Source of the DNA: Monilinia fructicola
Lineage: Eukaryota; Ascomycota; Leotiomycetes; Helotiales; Sclerotiniaceae
DNA length: 64,000 bases
Assembly (NCBI GenBank): GCA_008692225.1
Contig: VICG01000015.1
Span: 1,567,001 to 1,631,000, forward strand
Direction of reading: 5' to 3'
Shown here: in pieces, positions 50,162 to 63,353 of the stretch
Layout: the number at the start of each line of letters is the position of its first letter
Position numbering within the stretch: the first letter of the stretch is position 1
The notes under the pieces: generated by a model
What the model saw: the letters and a program-made list of their open reading frames with translations, nothing else
The model's database searches: none
Told to the model about the DNA's origin: nothing
Program-made: the position numbers and the translations under genes

Positions 50162-53100
50162 CACTTGAGAGGTCAGTGTTCTTCGTCAAGATCAACTGCA
50201 AGTATAACTGCCATTCAAACTACATCGCAAACTACCTTCCCGAAGGATCAATATCGCGATGGTTATCACGACGACATGGGATGGAGAAACCTCGATTTGG
50301 AATTCTTCACCGATACTTTGCATAACTAGTCTGATGTCTTAATTGAACTCCTTCAACTGTGAGTACCGAAGTCTAGACTCGACCAGGGCAACACCCAGAT
50401 GGATCAACTTTGATCACCTTCCTCATTAACAAGAATGCCTGCAAAGCATCATTCATCTTTACTGAAGATCGTCATCGATAGTCTTCAACCATTTCCAGAA
50501 AAAGTAGGTCCGCTGATTTCTTATCTGCTGCAGGTCTGTACCAAATTAGGACCACCCTTGTTTTGGCGCCTATTCTTATGGGACCCTTCACTGGGCACAT
50601 TAACAGAACAACAACTTCAGCGGCTGTCTCCAAATGATCCACCAATCAAAGTAGTCAAGTGGTGTGGAGACGGGTACAACCTTATCGTGATCTTTAAATG
50701 TACAGTACTGTACTGTAACAGCTACGGAGTATACCACCCTATATTCTCCGCTTGAGCCACATATTGACCACGGATTGCATATATCTTGCATGGATACACG
50801 CAACTTTTTGCGATAAATGGAAGGTAGATGGTTCATGAAAGGTTTTGACAGGTAAGGTAGCCCCAGACGTTGTATTTTGTGGGGGTATGAATGCCACAGT
50901 AGAGTTACTAGAGTATGCAAGTCTGCATTGTCAGAATCCAATCGGTGGTTTTAGATAGATACCCACCATTGATATCGTTCCACAAGAAGCCTACCTATGA
51001 GCATTAAGCATATACATAAGGTTATCGAAGTTCCAGTAAAGGCATGGCGAAACAATACGGCACAGTACAGTTACAGTAACATCGAGAAATAGCAAGGGGT
51101 ATCAGGAGATGAACAAGGAGGAATTTGCAAATATGCCGACCGGTATCGTGGTTAGCCATTTTCCCCTTGACAAGCTTTTCCAAGCTTATTCAAGCTTTCA
51201 CCAACAGAATACAACGCTTGAGATTCAAAGTGGCGCTATCCAGAATCTAGCTTCCCGTCTCGGCAGCGCACGCCGCGCCGGCTCCACCCCTCGGCTATCA
51301 ATGCTGGACAATACTGTACTAGGAACGTGTAATCCTGGCCCACCAATTCTGTTCACATACGTGCTATCTAGTTGCTATCTCGAAATATCTCGAAATATCT
51401 TCAAGAAGACACGCAATCGCGAGAAGAGGGGTGGTTTCTTCGCACTCCATGTGAGAGTCTCGTATAACAAAACAACCTTCCTGATGTGGCATTTGGACAA
51501 TATAATAATATTTCGGATCTTCTCAAAAGTTATCATCTGAGGATAGGAATGTGACTGTCTTTGAGTGTCAAACTGAGAACGACCCCTATCATTCGAAGGA
51601 TTCTATCGTCCAATTGTACATGACAGCTAGGTAAGATAAGGTAGGCAGCTTCACTTGTAGATGGAGTGATGGATCATGGATGTGACGAGTTCTTGGCGAT
51701 GCCAACCGATGCCAACTTACTTGGCTGCAACTCCAGTGCACTGTGCAACATCCTCGGGTTTAATTATTGCACTTATGAAGAAGTGCTGCGTGACAAATAT
51801 TTGGAAGTTTATGCACACCGAATATGTTGTGAAGACCATTCTTCTGATTCGTCCAAAGCCGAAAGATATCGGACTGATACTGGCTAAATGGAATCCTTGT
51901 CGGTACTGGTACCTGAAAATAATCCCTCTTTTGAGATTACCATAGAATCTCCATGTTCAAGAGAATACTACGGTAAGAGTACCTGCGTAGAAGAATTTGT
52001 GGCTTCAATATTAGATCCCAACTTTTCTCGTTAACGACTTCAAAGCCTACGGAGGTTGTAAGGGTAATAAGTATTGTAAAACATCCATTTGCTCCGTATC
52101 TTCTGGATCCGGACAACTCGTCGTCACGTTTATTTACATCTTGTGAATTGAGTGAAAGTTAACTTTGTTTTTGTCTCCACATTTTACTTGCCATAAAATT
52201 TCCAGAAGTCAGAACTACAGTCCGATAAACTGGTGAACCAAGAATATTTCGATCCTTGTATCCAATTCGAGCATCTAAATTGTCTAAAATTGTCAAAGTC
52301 TCTTCATGTTCCAAATCGTTCAAGATGCTTGATCTATTTGAAATGAAATATTCGCATCTAGTCTGCTAATCATGGCTATTAGACACCCCAGTACGGAAGA
52401 GCATGCAAAATGAAGAGAAGCCGCTTTCTTTCCCTTCCTTGGTGAATTAGAAAACATTATTCTCATCTAATTCCAGTCGTCTAGTTCTAATTGCTAATAG
52501 ACTTCCCAGAATTCAAAGATTTCTTCTTTCCTACATCATCTCAATCAATCTCGCAAATCCAAATCAAATTAGACATCTAACTTATTCGTTGCGTGCTACA
52601 AGCACTCTTGACAATGTGAAGGCGACAACGAATGTGTTAGGCACAACAGGAGTGGAACAGGCAGGAATGGAGACAGCAAACATATTTGAGGATCCTAATA
52701 TCTTGCAGCGCTTTTGCTCGCGCGCTAGGTTCTTGGGTAACAATCCTGTCCGGGTGCTGTCTATCCTTCTCCTCGCCAATTTCGAGACCTTTCTCGACCT
52801 TTTTCCCTGTGCCAAACTCATTTTTGATTGTGAGACTCCGAAATATAGAAGTGGAGGATACAAAACGGTTTGAATGACATCGACATCCTCAATGTAGAAG
52901 GTTGCAGTCAGTGTCGAATGTTTTAAAAGATATCATGATCATGCATTCCTTCTCTAGGTATTCTCCTGCAGATGAGTCGACAATGGAAAGAATCTCTTGA
53001 GTCTTGACATCATTGTCACCTCATGGATTTTGATGCACCATACAATAACTACAAGCTCTTATTAATTGTGTTAACGTTATTTGGTTGCGTAGAAACCCAC

Positions 53101-53472
53101 GATAACTACTAGCTGTGTAGAGTAGTTGCATCTCACGTGATTACCCCCACCCTTAAGTAAATCCCCTTGCCATCAACAAGCCCAACGGCACCTGCAGACT
53201 ATCTAGTATCTACTATCTACAGTATCTATCTTCGCATTCTCGTACCGACCGGCGCATACGGAATATTGTACTGCAGACGGATACTGTATAGATAGTGGAG
53301 CAGCACTACAGACTACAGTACAGTAGAGAAACCTACCTCCAGTACCGTGTCACCGTGCGTCAATGTCCCACTCTTAAATGGTTCCAACTCAAAAGTCGGA
53401 TGACAGTGGAATCTTCACTCTAATTCTATCGTCTAAACTTTTCGATAAGCCACATCTGTGATAGATTATGCA
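50162..53472. other. 3.3-kb stretch without a well-supported gene
   Basis: Upstream region of the protease gene, then low-information sequence. ATG frames at 50435-50755 and 51109-51540 (plus) and overlapping frames at 52582-52873 on both strands lack recognisable features. Short TACAGTAC/ACTGTAC words recur (near 50700, 51065 and 53320). Confidence 0.45.
51109..51540 (+). CDS. hypothetical 143-codon open frame
   Basis: ATG start, MNKEEFANMPTGIVVSHFPL, ending at TGA 51540. No domain, signal peptide or homology that I recognise; a weak hydrophobic end. May be chance. Confidence 0.2.
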   Translation: MNKEEFANMPTGIVVSHFPLDKLFQAYSSFHQQNTTLEIQSGAIQNLASRLGSARRAGSTPRLSMLDNTVLGTCNPGPPILFTYVLSSCYLEISRNIFKKTRNREKRGGFFALHVRVSYNKTTFLMWHLDNIIIFRIFSKVII

Positions 53473-56321
53473 TTACCGGTAGCACAACTTTACAGGCCCT
53501 CTTAGCTCAAACGGATTTCTCCTCTTCCCGGGCCTACCCGCCCCATGATTCAACAACAATTCCACAATACCGCCATCCGGATCATTAAAATTGGCCCAGT
53601 ACATAGGACTCTCCCCAATATTATTAGGAATGTCCGGATCCGCGCCCCTCTCCAGCAAGATTCTCACTACTTCAAGATGGCTTCTGTAACAAGCAACGTG
53701 CAGAGCCGTGGCATGTGCTCGACCTCCAAGCTCGTTGATATCGATATCGTGTTCCGTATCCAGTATGATGCGGACGATATCTGCAAGTCCGAAGGAAGCG
53801 GCATAGTAGAGAGGATGTGTCTTTGAAACAAATGAGTCCTTAGCAGGTGCAGATGGCATCATCATGCCAAGCCAAAAAGCAAAATTGCCACCGTTGGGAA
53901 GATTGTGAGTTTCGAAGAAAGCGTGAAGCAGTTGTCGAGTACGAGGTAGAAGATAATCATCGGGATCGCCGGGCTCTTTGTTAACATAGCGTGGCCAGTT
54001 TACGGTGATGTGGCGAAGGAAGGGGTAATGTCGATGACGGCTTCTGAGTAGTTTTCGATCATGTCCTGCTGAAAACTCTGGGTTGAGTAGGTAGGCAAGA
54101 CAAGTTTGGGCCATGAATTGACGAGCGGCATATTGAGTGAAGTGGAAGGGAGAGGATTTTGAGAGCGTGAGATAATCTGCTACAGATGCATGTGCAAGTT
54201 TCACAGGGGGTGATATATATCCAAATTTACGCTCTAGCAGATCTCTTTCCCACCGAGCATTATCATCTTCATTTCGCCTTGATCTTGACTCGATCTTGGT
54301 GACAAGAGATGAGCACATGGAAAGAACTATTTCGGGATCCAGAAGTCGAGAATCTTCGTCGAAGTATGGTATATCAGAATCAAAATCTATAGCGAGAATT
54401 TCCACCAATTCCTCAATGTTCAGAGGTTTTGCGGCTACTGTAAGAGCCTGAAGAATTTTTGAAACTTCTGGCTGATGTTCGATATCGATTTGCTGCAGTA
54501 TACGTTCGTAAGTCTCGTCCAAACTTTTGGGTAATGCCTTCATGGCTTTTCGAATGGCTGATACGCTTGTGCATTTTCGAAACATATCTAATTGGCAAAC
54601 GACCCATCGGAACCTAGGAGGACATTAGAAAGGATTCCCATCTTGTCGACGTATACTCTAAATACTTACATGCCATCTCCTTCGCGCGTTAACTTGAGCT
54701 CAATCTGGGTTCGAATATCTTGAGGCCATTTGGACATTATTTTGTCATGCTCTATCTTTTCCGAAACGAAATATCTAATGTCATTTCTTGCTGATATAGA
54801 GTCTTGCAGACACATCTTATCACTGATCAGGGGAGATAAAGCACCTTCTATATAAGGCAGTTGTCTACTCGTGACTAGCAACCGCAATCTTTGATACCTC
54901 CATGCTTTCATAGTAGAAATAAAGGAAAGAACTTCTTCATTTCTGGCAGCTTCATCAAGTGCGTCGAAAACGATATAGATGTGATGGAAAGATAGTAAAA
55001 TGTCACGGAAGCATTCAATAAGGGCTTCATCAGTTGGTGATGTCGATGTTCTTGAATGCAATTTCTCGTAGAGATCTGTTAATGGTCGAGGAGTATCATT
55101 GCTTTGTGCTGAGAGCTGAGCTATCAAAGATTTCAGGGCACCGGTAAGGTCTCCATTAAAGTCGAAGTAGAAATATGCGAGGGCTATCTTTGGGTGCTGT
55201 GGAACTTGAGCCATCAAATGTTCTATGATTGTAGAGCTAAGTGGTGTAAGTATATGGTCTTGGGGGGGGGAGGTGGGCTAAGAATTTCTGTTACCATAAA
55301 ACCGTCTTTCCACTGCCAGCTACAGCCGAAAGATCAGTCAAAGTCGTCACTCAAGATCGTTTAACCTACGAATACCATAAAGCCATAAGAATGAACCGTT
55401 TGCAGCATTCCATTCCTCATATTGCTTGCTTGTCAAAAACCATTCTCCAGTCTTTGGTTGATGTTTCTTCAATGTTGCAGCATGAGTAAGGAACGGATCT
55501 GGCGCAGCTAGCCATTGATAGATTTCTTGACGTGTCTGATCTATATAATATGTTAACTTTCCGTTCAATTCTTTTGAAATTTGAAAAGATGCTGGGAATT
55601 TTAATAGACTGGATCGCAGCTCAAATAACGAACTGTTCAATGTCTTTGATATAATGAACCTAGGTAAAATACCAAATTCGCTCGAATTGATAAATAACTT
55701 GCAAAGGTTCACCAGCTCTTCCAAAGTCCAAAGCTTTCGAATTCAATCCATACAAACCACTAAAACAAGGCCTACCTGCAAACCGATTCTCAATCCTACT
55801 CGAAAGATCCAGAGCCAAATTCCTACAACCAATAAGCATCCCAAGTTCCTTCCTCAAGCAACTCAGTAAACTCACGTCTGATCAGCACTCAACCCCAACT
55901 GCAATGTACTCTTCAACCTCTCCAACACATCCAAAGTCTTCCTAACATCCCCCTCCTTCAATGGCCAAACCAGTATTCTCGCCCTCTCCAGCCCTCTAGC
56001 CCTCCACCCCCCATCTCTCTCTCTAATCTCCAATTTTCCCTTCAAAACCTCCAACTCCCTTCTACAAACCCAAAGCGGCCCATCATCTTTCAACAGCAAC
56101 TCAAAGGTAGCCAACTGCGTCCCACCATTCCCTTCCGACTTCTCCGCAAGTCTGAGTAACGAATCCAGAATATCCCTCAACCCACTAAGTTCATCCGAAA
56201 TCCGCACAATTTCCTTGGACGCATGTTTGGCGCCCTGTCTGTAATCATAACAGAAAGAGATCAGTGACCCGGTGACTTGGATCACCGCTATGAGCGAGGC
56301 GGAAATACTGAGGGGATCCAT
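53473..56321 (-). CDS. NACHT-ankyrin STAND receptor (fungal NLR-like)
   Basis: Signal-transducing NTPase of the fungal NLR type, linked in this class to non-self recognition and programmed cell death. Proposed exons 55876-56321, 55370-55659, 55295-55319, 54670-55236 and 53473-54613 total exactly 823 codons. The N-terminal domain (MDPLSISASLIAVIQVTGSL...) matches the fungal STAND N-terminal domain. EIYQWLAAPDP precedes NACHT. Walker A is GIPGSGKTVL (about 244-253) and Walker B IYIVFDALDEA (about 340-350). A LPKSLDETYERIL helix region follows NACHT. About three ankyrin repeats close the protein (HPLYYAASFG..., TALHVACYRSHLEVVRILLERGAD; about 709-803). The 55660-55875 intron (216 nt) may hide another small exon. 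No frame errors. A transposon island starts 305 bp upstream. Confidence 0.85.
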
Positions 56322-56625
56322 GCCAATGATATATTCAGTGGTTTGATAATGAAAGAGGCTTTATTTTCATCAAGACGTACGCGGATATATAGTACATATA
56401 GATATATACACACATGCGGGATGAGTAGAAAGACTAACAACTTACATGTAAAGCTGGAAATACGAAATACGAAAAATTGCAGCCAAGAGTCAATCGAACC
56501 CGTGTTTTCAGCCCTGCTTACCTACCTCCCCAGTACCTCTCTTTTCATTGAGATTGGGCTGGCTGCTCAAGATGCAGTCAGTCACACGCGCCCAATATGC
56601 ATGCTGACATATACGCAATCCTATA
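56322..56625. other. NLR upstream region
   Basis: 304 bp between the NLR start and the first transposon; the NLR promoter must lie here or extend into the element. No distinct motif seen. Confidence 0.4.
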
Positions 56626-57765
56626 GAAGGTTCCACGGGCCAACTGAACACACTGGCCAACTGAACAGTCTAACCTAATTGGGTCACCGCTTTTCGATCG
56701 TAATTCTCTATTTTCATTATCATATTCGATATTAAATTTAAATATAGTAAATTTGTTTATTAAATAATTTTATATTAATTTTTATATACTGATTGATAAA
56801 TCTTATTAATTTTTATAAGTATATTATATAGATTATATTAATAATTTTAATTTAAAATGAATAATTCTTTTTTTGAAAAGAAGTATATATAAATATATAT
56901 ACTTATTTAATTTTTGAATAATAATAAAAACTCTTTTAAAAGTTTATTATATATTTATTTATAATAAATAAATTCTATAAGATTATATTAAGATCTTTTA
57001 ATTAAAATTAAAAATAAAAAACATTTCTATATATATAATTATATAAAAATTTAAAAGCTTTTAATTATATAAAATTCTTAATAAATATAAAATCTTATAA
57101 ATAATTTTTTTAATATTATACATTTAATAATATAATGATTCTTATAATAAAATAATTTGATAATAAACTTAATTATTATTTATATTATATATTAAAAGAA
57201 TTATAGAAATAATTTTAAAAACTATTTTAAAAACTATATTATTAATTAAATTTTTAAAATTATAAATATCTTTTATAAATTACTTATAATATTTTATTAA
57301 TAATATATTATAAAATGCTTATAATTTTCTAAGAATCTATCTTTTAAATTTATTTTTTAAATTAAATTATTTATTATTAATTATTAATTTTAGTTTTAAA
57401 AAATAAAACGTTCTATATATAATAATTTATAAACCTTATAAATAATAGAAATATAAAAACATTTAATATTTTATTTTCTTAATAGTTCATTAAATATAAA
57501 TCAATTAATAAAATATATTTATAAAAAGTTTACTATTATAAATTTTATAAAAAAAATTTATAAATTATTTTCTAATAATTTTTAATAATTATATTAATAA
57601 AAAGAAAGTCTATTATATGATTATTATTATTATCAAAGTATATATTACAATAATAAAGTATAAAAGTTAATTATACCATTAAGAATAAGGTATTGCCAGC
57701 ATATCGACTAAAAGGGTTTAGCGCGTTCAGTTGGCCAGTGTGTTCAGTTGGCCCGTGGAACCTTC
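56626..57765. mobile_element. AT-saturated TIR element with TA target duplication
   Basis: A 41-bp perfect terminal inverted repeat, 56626-56666 and 57725-57765 (GAAGGTTCCACGGGCCAACT...), is flanked on both sides by TA, as left by Tc1/mariner-superfamily insertion. Inside the TIR, GGCCAACTGAAC occurs twice. The roughly 1.06-kb interior is almost pure A/T with no coding capacity, as expected after repeat-induced point mutation of a DNA transposon or MITE. The TIRs stayed GC-rich and identical. No transposase can be read. Confidence 0.85.
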
Positions 57766-57801
57766 TACTCTGGACTCCGCACTGTACGTTTCCTAGAACT
57801 A

Positions 57802-59836
57802 CAGTAGAACCTGGTTATACCGGACAAGGAATTTTGGCCAATTAAATCCGGTATAATCAGGTTTCCGGTATAAAAAGGTTAAGTATTCAGGCAACTACAA
57901 ATGCAGCTCAAAATTTTCAACTTCAATTTATATTAAAATAATCTAATAACGTTCTTTGTTAATAGTTTGAAATAACCAATTACTTTAAATCCATCTCTTT
58001 CTTGTATAAAACTTTTAATAAACTTAAATCTAAAACCCCCCGTTGCTCTTAATATTTAATTAAAAATTAAATAGTTTTTAATACTTTAATATCATTAATA
58101 AATTCTATTATTATTTTTTCTTTTTTTTTTCTTTTCTCTTCATCCTTATCCAACCCCTTTAATAAAGCTTTTCCAATAACAATCTTATTAATAAAAGTAT
58201 TTAAATCATTATCCTTATCAATAACATACTTTAAATATAATAAAATATATTTCTATACATTAAGAACATTAATAATAATCCCCTCTTGTTAACAACATAT
58301 TAAAATGCATTTTAAAAGTTTTAATGCCTTTTCAAATCTTTGCTATATATTCAATAATATAATAAAGCAAGCTTCTAAATTAATACACATAAATTTATCC
58401 CAACAATTTGAAATTGTACAACTTTTAATATCATTTTATACAAATAGCCCCCATTATATAAATTTTAGAATATCAAGCTTTTAAAAGTAATTTTTACCTT
58501 TATTAAAGTATTCTATTATAAATTTAACAGATCGTTATTATAAGTATAACTTCCAATTGTTAATTATACCCTGATTAAAAAGTTGATATATCAAGATTAA
58601 ATTCAGAGGTAACTATATAACTTTCATATTCAAAAATGAAAAAGGATTATACTCTTAAAGGATTTCAAACCCTAAAGTATAAGCTTTGAAATTATCCATT
58701 AAAAGCAATGCTTTTTTACGTTCCACTTGTATAATATTATTAAACCATATTAAATATTTAAAGAAAATAATATTAATCATCCATACCTTAACATTAAATC
58801 AATATTTCGTTCCAATCCCTTCGAAGATAATAAATTCTGCTTTTTTGAATATATTTGGGATTTTAGCTTTTCCAATCCACCATATAAAAAGCTTATAAAA
58901 GTTTATAAAATTGCAAATAAAGTGTACCGTTATATAAGCTTTCTCCTTTTTCCTCCCAGCCTCATTAAATATAGAAAAAGTACAATTCAGCCAATCCTTC
59001 CAAAATACACCCATTTTATCACAATTATAAATATCGTTAAAATCATATAAAGCTACTTCAGCTCTTATTCCATCCATTATACATTCCAACTTTTCGTTTA
59101 TTTCAATAAAAACTACTTCTCCAAATTAACGTTTTTACTATAAAAAAGCCCACTTTTTAAAGCCTTTAATCTATCCATTTAATTATATTTTGCCCTCATC
59201 GAATAAAAGAAGCAAAACCTTATATTCAAAAAGTTTATATTAAAATTTCATAACTTTAATACATAGAACCTCTACTATAATAAGCCCTGTATCAAAATAA
59301 CAATTATAACATATCTACCATTTAAGCAAAGCCTTTTTAAAAGCTAAAAAACATCCATTTCGTTACTTTTCCTTTTATAGATTATATTCTGAAAGCTTTA
59401 CATAATTAAACCAAACAAATTTTTTGCTTAATATATTAGATACCGTAAATCTTTTAATATCAAAGCCATATTAAGCTTTCCATTATATTTAAGCGTCCTC
59501 CTGCTTTCTCTTTTCATATTAAGGATCCTACCACTATACTCTTAAAACTCTCTTTTATTGATTCGTAAATCTTATACAAGGATTTTTATAACCAAGCCTT
59601 TTTGATATCCTCAACAACAACAACAATATAAAAGCTAAAAAAGTAGAATCTCGATTTTCAACGCTTTCCATAATAATTAAAAACCTTGTTATATCGGAAT
59701 TTCGAAAAAGTATAACAGTATTCCGTTATATCGAAAAATTCCGTTATTTACATACAAAATAAAGTGAAAATGAAAAAAAATTCCAGTATAACCAAGATTC
59801 CAGTATAACCAAGTCCGGTATAACCAGGTTCTACTG
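57802..59836. mobile_element. pogo/Fot1-like DNA transposon, decayed
   Basis: A 24-bp perfect TIR (CAGTAGAACCTGGTTATACC + GGAC), 57802-57825 and 59813-59836, is flanked by TA on both sides. Subterminal copies of the CCGGTATAA-like word lie next to both ends. The 2.03-kb length and TIR type fit pogo/Fot1-like Tc1/mariner elements. The interior is strongly AT-biased and its transposase is broken. Confidence 0.85.
58799..59089 (-). pseudogene. pogo-type DDE transposase fragment
   Basis: An open stretch of 96 codons inside the transposon. It contains YNCDKMGVFWKDW, the region of the first catalytic Asp in pogo transposases (family form close to YNMDETGLFW). Later come AYITVHFICN and WWIGKAKIPNIFK, matching the order of the DDE core. 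The rest of the transposase is unreadable, with many stops of the TAA/TAG kind, as expected from C-to-T mutation. Not functional. Confidence 0.65.
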
Positions 59837-59982
59837 TACTCCTCCTAAGGCTCAAATTATAATCCAAATTTTCCGATCTTTGTTTAGAAAATTAATCGAA
59901 ATCTATTTTTATGATTATTTACCTTGATCTTATCATCTTGTACTTCATCCTCTCTATAAAGCTTATTAAATCTGATTAGTAT

Positions 59983-60150
59983 TGTGGGACAAACGTATCG
60001 GTTTTGGTCACGTGACTGTGTATAGCATATATAGCATTATAGACCTAAAGAGATAATTTATTCCTATTCTTCTAATGTAGTTATATATCATATCTAGTAT
60101 TTTATAATTCTTTTTCTTTATTTACTACAATCTTTACCAATTAATTAACA
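59983..60150. mobile_element. possible solo LTR (copia-like)
   Basis: Starts TGTGGGACAAACGTATCGG, has GGTCACGTGACTG and a TATA-like GCATATATAGC, and ends near AATTAATTAACA, so it could be a TG...CA LTR. The flanking five bases do not match, so the end call is uncertain. Confidence 0.3.
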
Positions 60151-62789
60151 ATTTAATCTATAGCCTCGCTTTATGATATCTGCTAGAAGCGTTTGTAAAC
60201 TTACAATTGATTTGGCCCCAAGATCCTCGTAATGTTACTCATCCAAATACAAAGTTTTCGTGGAATTTTTGCTCACAGCGAGATCCTCAACTCCACTAGG
60301 TGCTCTCCACTCTTCGGATTCATCAGCGAAAACACCCCTGAAACCCCCACCACGTTAAGCGATGCTACGATCGACGACTTTGAGGAGTGCCGTATGTCTT
60401 TAATTCATGCTACAGTATTATGTGCTATCCGGTTATGAAAGGCGAGTGTTAAATTTTACCCAAGGTACTTCATTGGCCTTGCCGGGGACGCAGGTGAATT
60501 ATGACTTACTTCCAGAGGACGAATATCAAACGAGAAGGAAATGCCGATGAAAAAGGCTCACGGAATAAGGTAGAACTAACCCAAATTTATATACAAATTG
60601 AGGTTATGTGAAATAGCCGAATCTCCTCAGCATCCCTACCATTCGAGGTGAATATACCCAAAATAGTCCGGTCGGGTCTGGTCTCGATGATCAACGAATA
60701 CAGAAAAGGTATATCCTCAATTTGAAAGTCTCCTCTGATTCACAGGGCGGGTTGACGTCATGTCCACATTTCCTATCTTCTTCGCAATCTTCCCGACTTA
60801 AGCTCTTACTCTACTCATTCTCAACCCTTACTGCCATGGCTGACAACTCACAGCACATACAACCCTCTCAGTAGTGTTGCAAAACCAGACGAAAGCCGGA
60901 CCGGGATATCGAATCTTGTTGAACGTAGCAAGGTTCGAAACTGCAATGGTCAAAAAGATACCGATTGTTTCTAAGTCCTAATACTTGATTCAAAAACAAT
61001 TATTGGTCGCCATCATAAGTACCAAGCTTGAGCAGCGGCGCAAGAGGCGTCACATTCTAAAGATCGCGAAGCTATAAAATTCTTACTCAAACATCCGCTG
61101 TATCATACCTACATTACAAAGAATGCTTTCCATTTGCAATCATACAATGCAGCTTCTAAAACAGGTCAATCAGAGGTATGTGAATGTTTCACAGTTCCTT
61201 CGTTGCCAGCCACAATACCTTCGATGATACATTTCGACGATAGACTCAAACGATGCTGTAACTATAATCTAGATTATGGAAGGAATCTCTTCAACAACCG
61301 ACGAATGACCGATTGCCTGACTCCCGATTTCCTCCCAGGTACTCTACTCGTAGAGATATAAGAGCGTAACTTACCCAGTCGGGTAATTCGAGGTATACCT
61401 CACCATTTTTCCCAGTCCTAAGCGATTAGCATTGGTATCACCAAATCCGCTCCAACACAGGGATATTGGAGCACTTTTTAGAGGTTTGCAATAAGCATCA
61501 TTGCTGATCACTGGCCACTACCTCCTAACTATCCCTATACCCTCCCCTCGATTTTTCCACCGAGATACCCATACAACATGCAGAGTATCGCATGTCCCAA
61601 TCTTATACCTTACCCCGATATACTTGCCAAATCACAACGGTAGCAATGTAGGGAGGAGGGTAACTCAGACCCAAATTCAAATATCGACGGAAAACAGTAC
61701 AACGACATCAACGAAAAACAAGCGACCGAGCAAGATTCCCGTGGGTGTTTTCGTATGAGCTTGGTATATACTATGTATCGCTTGGTAGATAGATATCTAG
61801 CTACCAATATTGTATCCTCCAATGCAAGCTTATTGCCATCTTTACCCTGCAGAGAAAAGGCAGATTATTGGTTCTATACGCTTAAGCAAGTCAACCACAA
61901 CATAATACTATCATACAAACTTCCCAATCCTCTTGATGGCATGAAGGGTAATGGATTTCCATTCCCAGAAAACGACATTGCGCGCTTGTAGCCTGAAGAT
62001 TGCCGAATGCATAATGCATTATAGGTAGGGAAGGACTTTTCCGAAGGATGCTTTCCCAACGACGTCGATGAAGATGAAAAGGATCTCGAGCTTTTATCGA
62101 TAGTTGATTAGCGCAAAGGACGCAAATTGCGGCTGACTTGTCGCATTGCCGACTCTAGTCCATAGCTTAAGTTTGATGCTCCCATACCAGGGTTTGCTGC
62201 TGAAATTCATGATGTGAGTATGATCCTACAAGTTTGAGCCTCCACTTTCGCAACAGCAATCTTTCTCGAAAAATATGATGATATATGAATCAGACGTGGG
62301 AGATTACACCTCTTGGGTCCGAGCTTGTGAGATTATACTGTCCCATGAGAACGATGGCGTTTGTGTATTTTCTTCTTGGAAACACCCGATCGTTGAAATA
62401 ATTACACTTCTATTCATGATAATATAAATTCACTTCTAAACTATATGAAAGGATCCGCTTGCTCTATTCGCTTGCTCTATTTCTGGACTATTCACCGCCC
62501 AAAGTTTTGTATAGACCGTTCTTCTGGCCAGCGTGACGACCCAATCTTGAATGACAGATCTCTACCCTGAGCAACGCTTTGTCAGAAGCGCTTAATGAGC
62601 TTAGCCCAATACACTTTCCACGCTTAACTTCTGGGTGGAAGAACCTTTCTTCGTGCCTCACCCTTGCTCGTGAATATGAAGGGAGATGCCATAGAGATCA
62701 CAAACTAATATGGCCACAAACCTCTGCCCCCCACGCCGACTTTCACCCGGAATACCCTTACCTCATGAAAAGCCCTCTTCATATTTACT
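60151..62789. other. 2.6-kb stretch, possibly eroded retroelement interior
   Basis: No intact gene. At 60836 an ATG opens a Gag-like start (MADNSQHIQPSQ, then a stop); the next frame continues open for about 40 codons. Together with the integrase/chromodomain remnant downstream this might be one eroded element, but no reverse transcriptase motif is seen. Confidence 0.3.
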
Positions 62790-63353
62790 GTGGCGATTAA
62801 CCTGGAAGCTCAACAGGTTTTAGAGGGGGGACCAGCAGGATCGAAATGTCACCCACCCCTCATGACTATACAATTCACAACCAAGCACGAATGGGATAAG
62901 GGGATATCCCGCATAGGATGGAGAACGAGCTACGACGGAAAACTTCGCAATCGTGTTCTTTTGCCCCCCCCCCCCCCTCCCTCTTCCAAGAAGACCAAAA
63001 CAGGCAAATCCATGATTCTCAATGCGTCATCCTCCGATCGCCCATATACTATGGGGAAAAGAGAAGACATAAAACAAGAAGACGAAGGATGGGTACTAAC
63101 GCAGACGCCCAAGAGACATATAGACTTACCTAACACCATGAAAGTTCACAAGGTCTTCACTTCGGATAATTTGCAGGAAGCAGCTAAAAATCCCGTCCCA
63201 GGTCAGAAGACCAAACCACCCCGATCTATAGTAGTGACCGGAGATTCGAAGTTTGAGATATATAGTATTTTGGTATCCAAAATTCTACTGGGGAAAGTCC
63301 GATGTAAGGTCAAATGGATGGGCTATAACGAGGCTACAGGCAGTGAGTGGTAG
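62790..63353 (+). pseudogene. Ty3/gypsy integrase C-terminus and truncated chromodomain
   Basis: Open for 187 codons without an ATG at its start. The segment DLPNTMKVHKVFTSDNLQEA matches the LPxTMKIHxVFHxDxL hallmark of chromoviral integrases. PVPGQKTKPPRSIVV is the usual linker. FEIYSILVSKILLGKVRCKV and KWMGYNEATGSEW form a chromodomain start (YEVEEIL...KWKGY type), cut by TAG before the last helix. A C14 run (62964-62977) lies inside. The upstream integrase core is missing, so this is a fragment. Confidence 0.65.

Noticed and set aside
53545..53826. Plus-strand frame across the ankyrin region
   Set aside because: Shadow of the NLR gene; the minus strand has clear ankyrin repeats.
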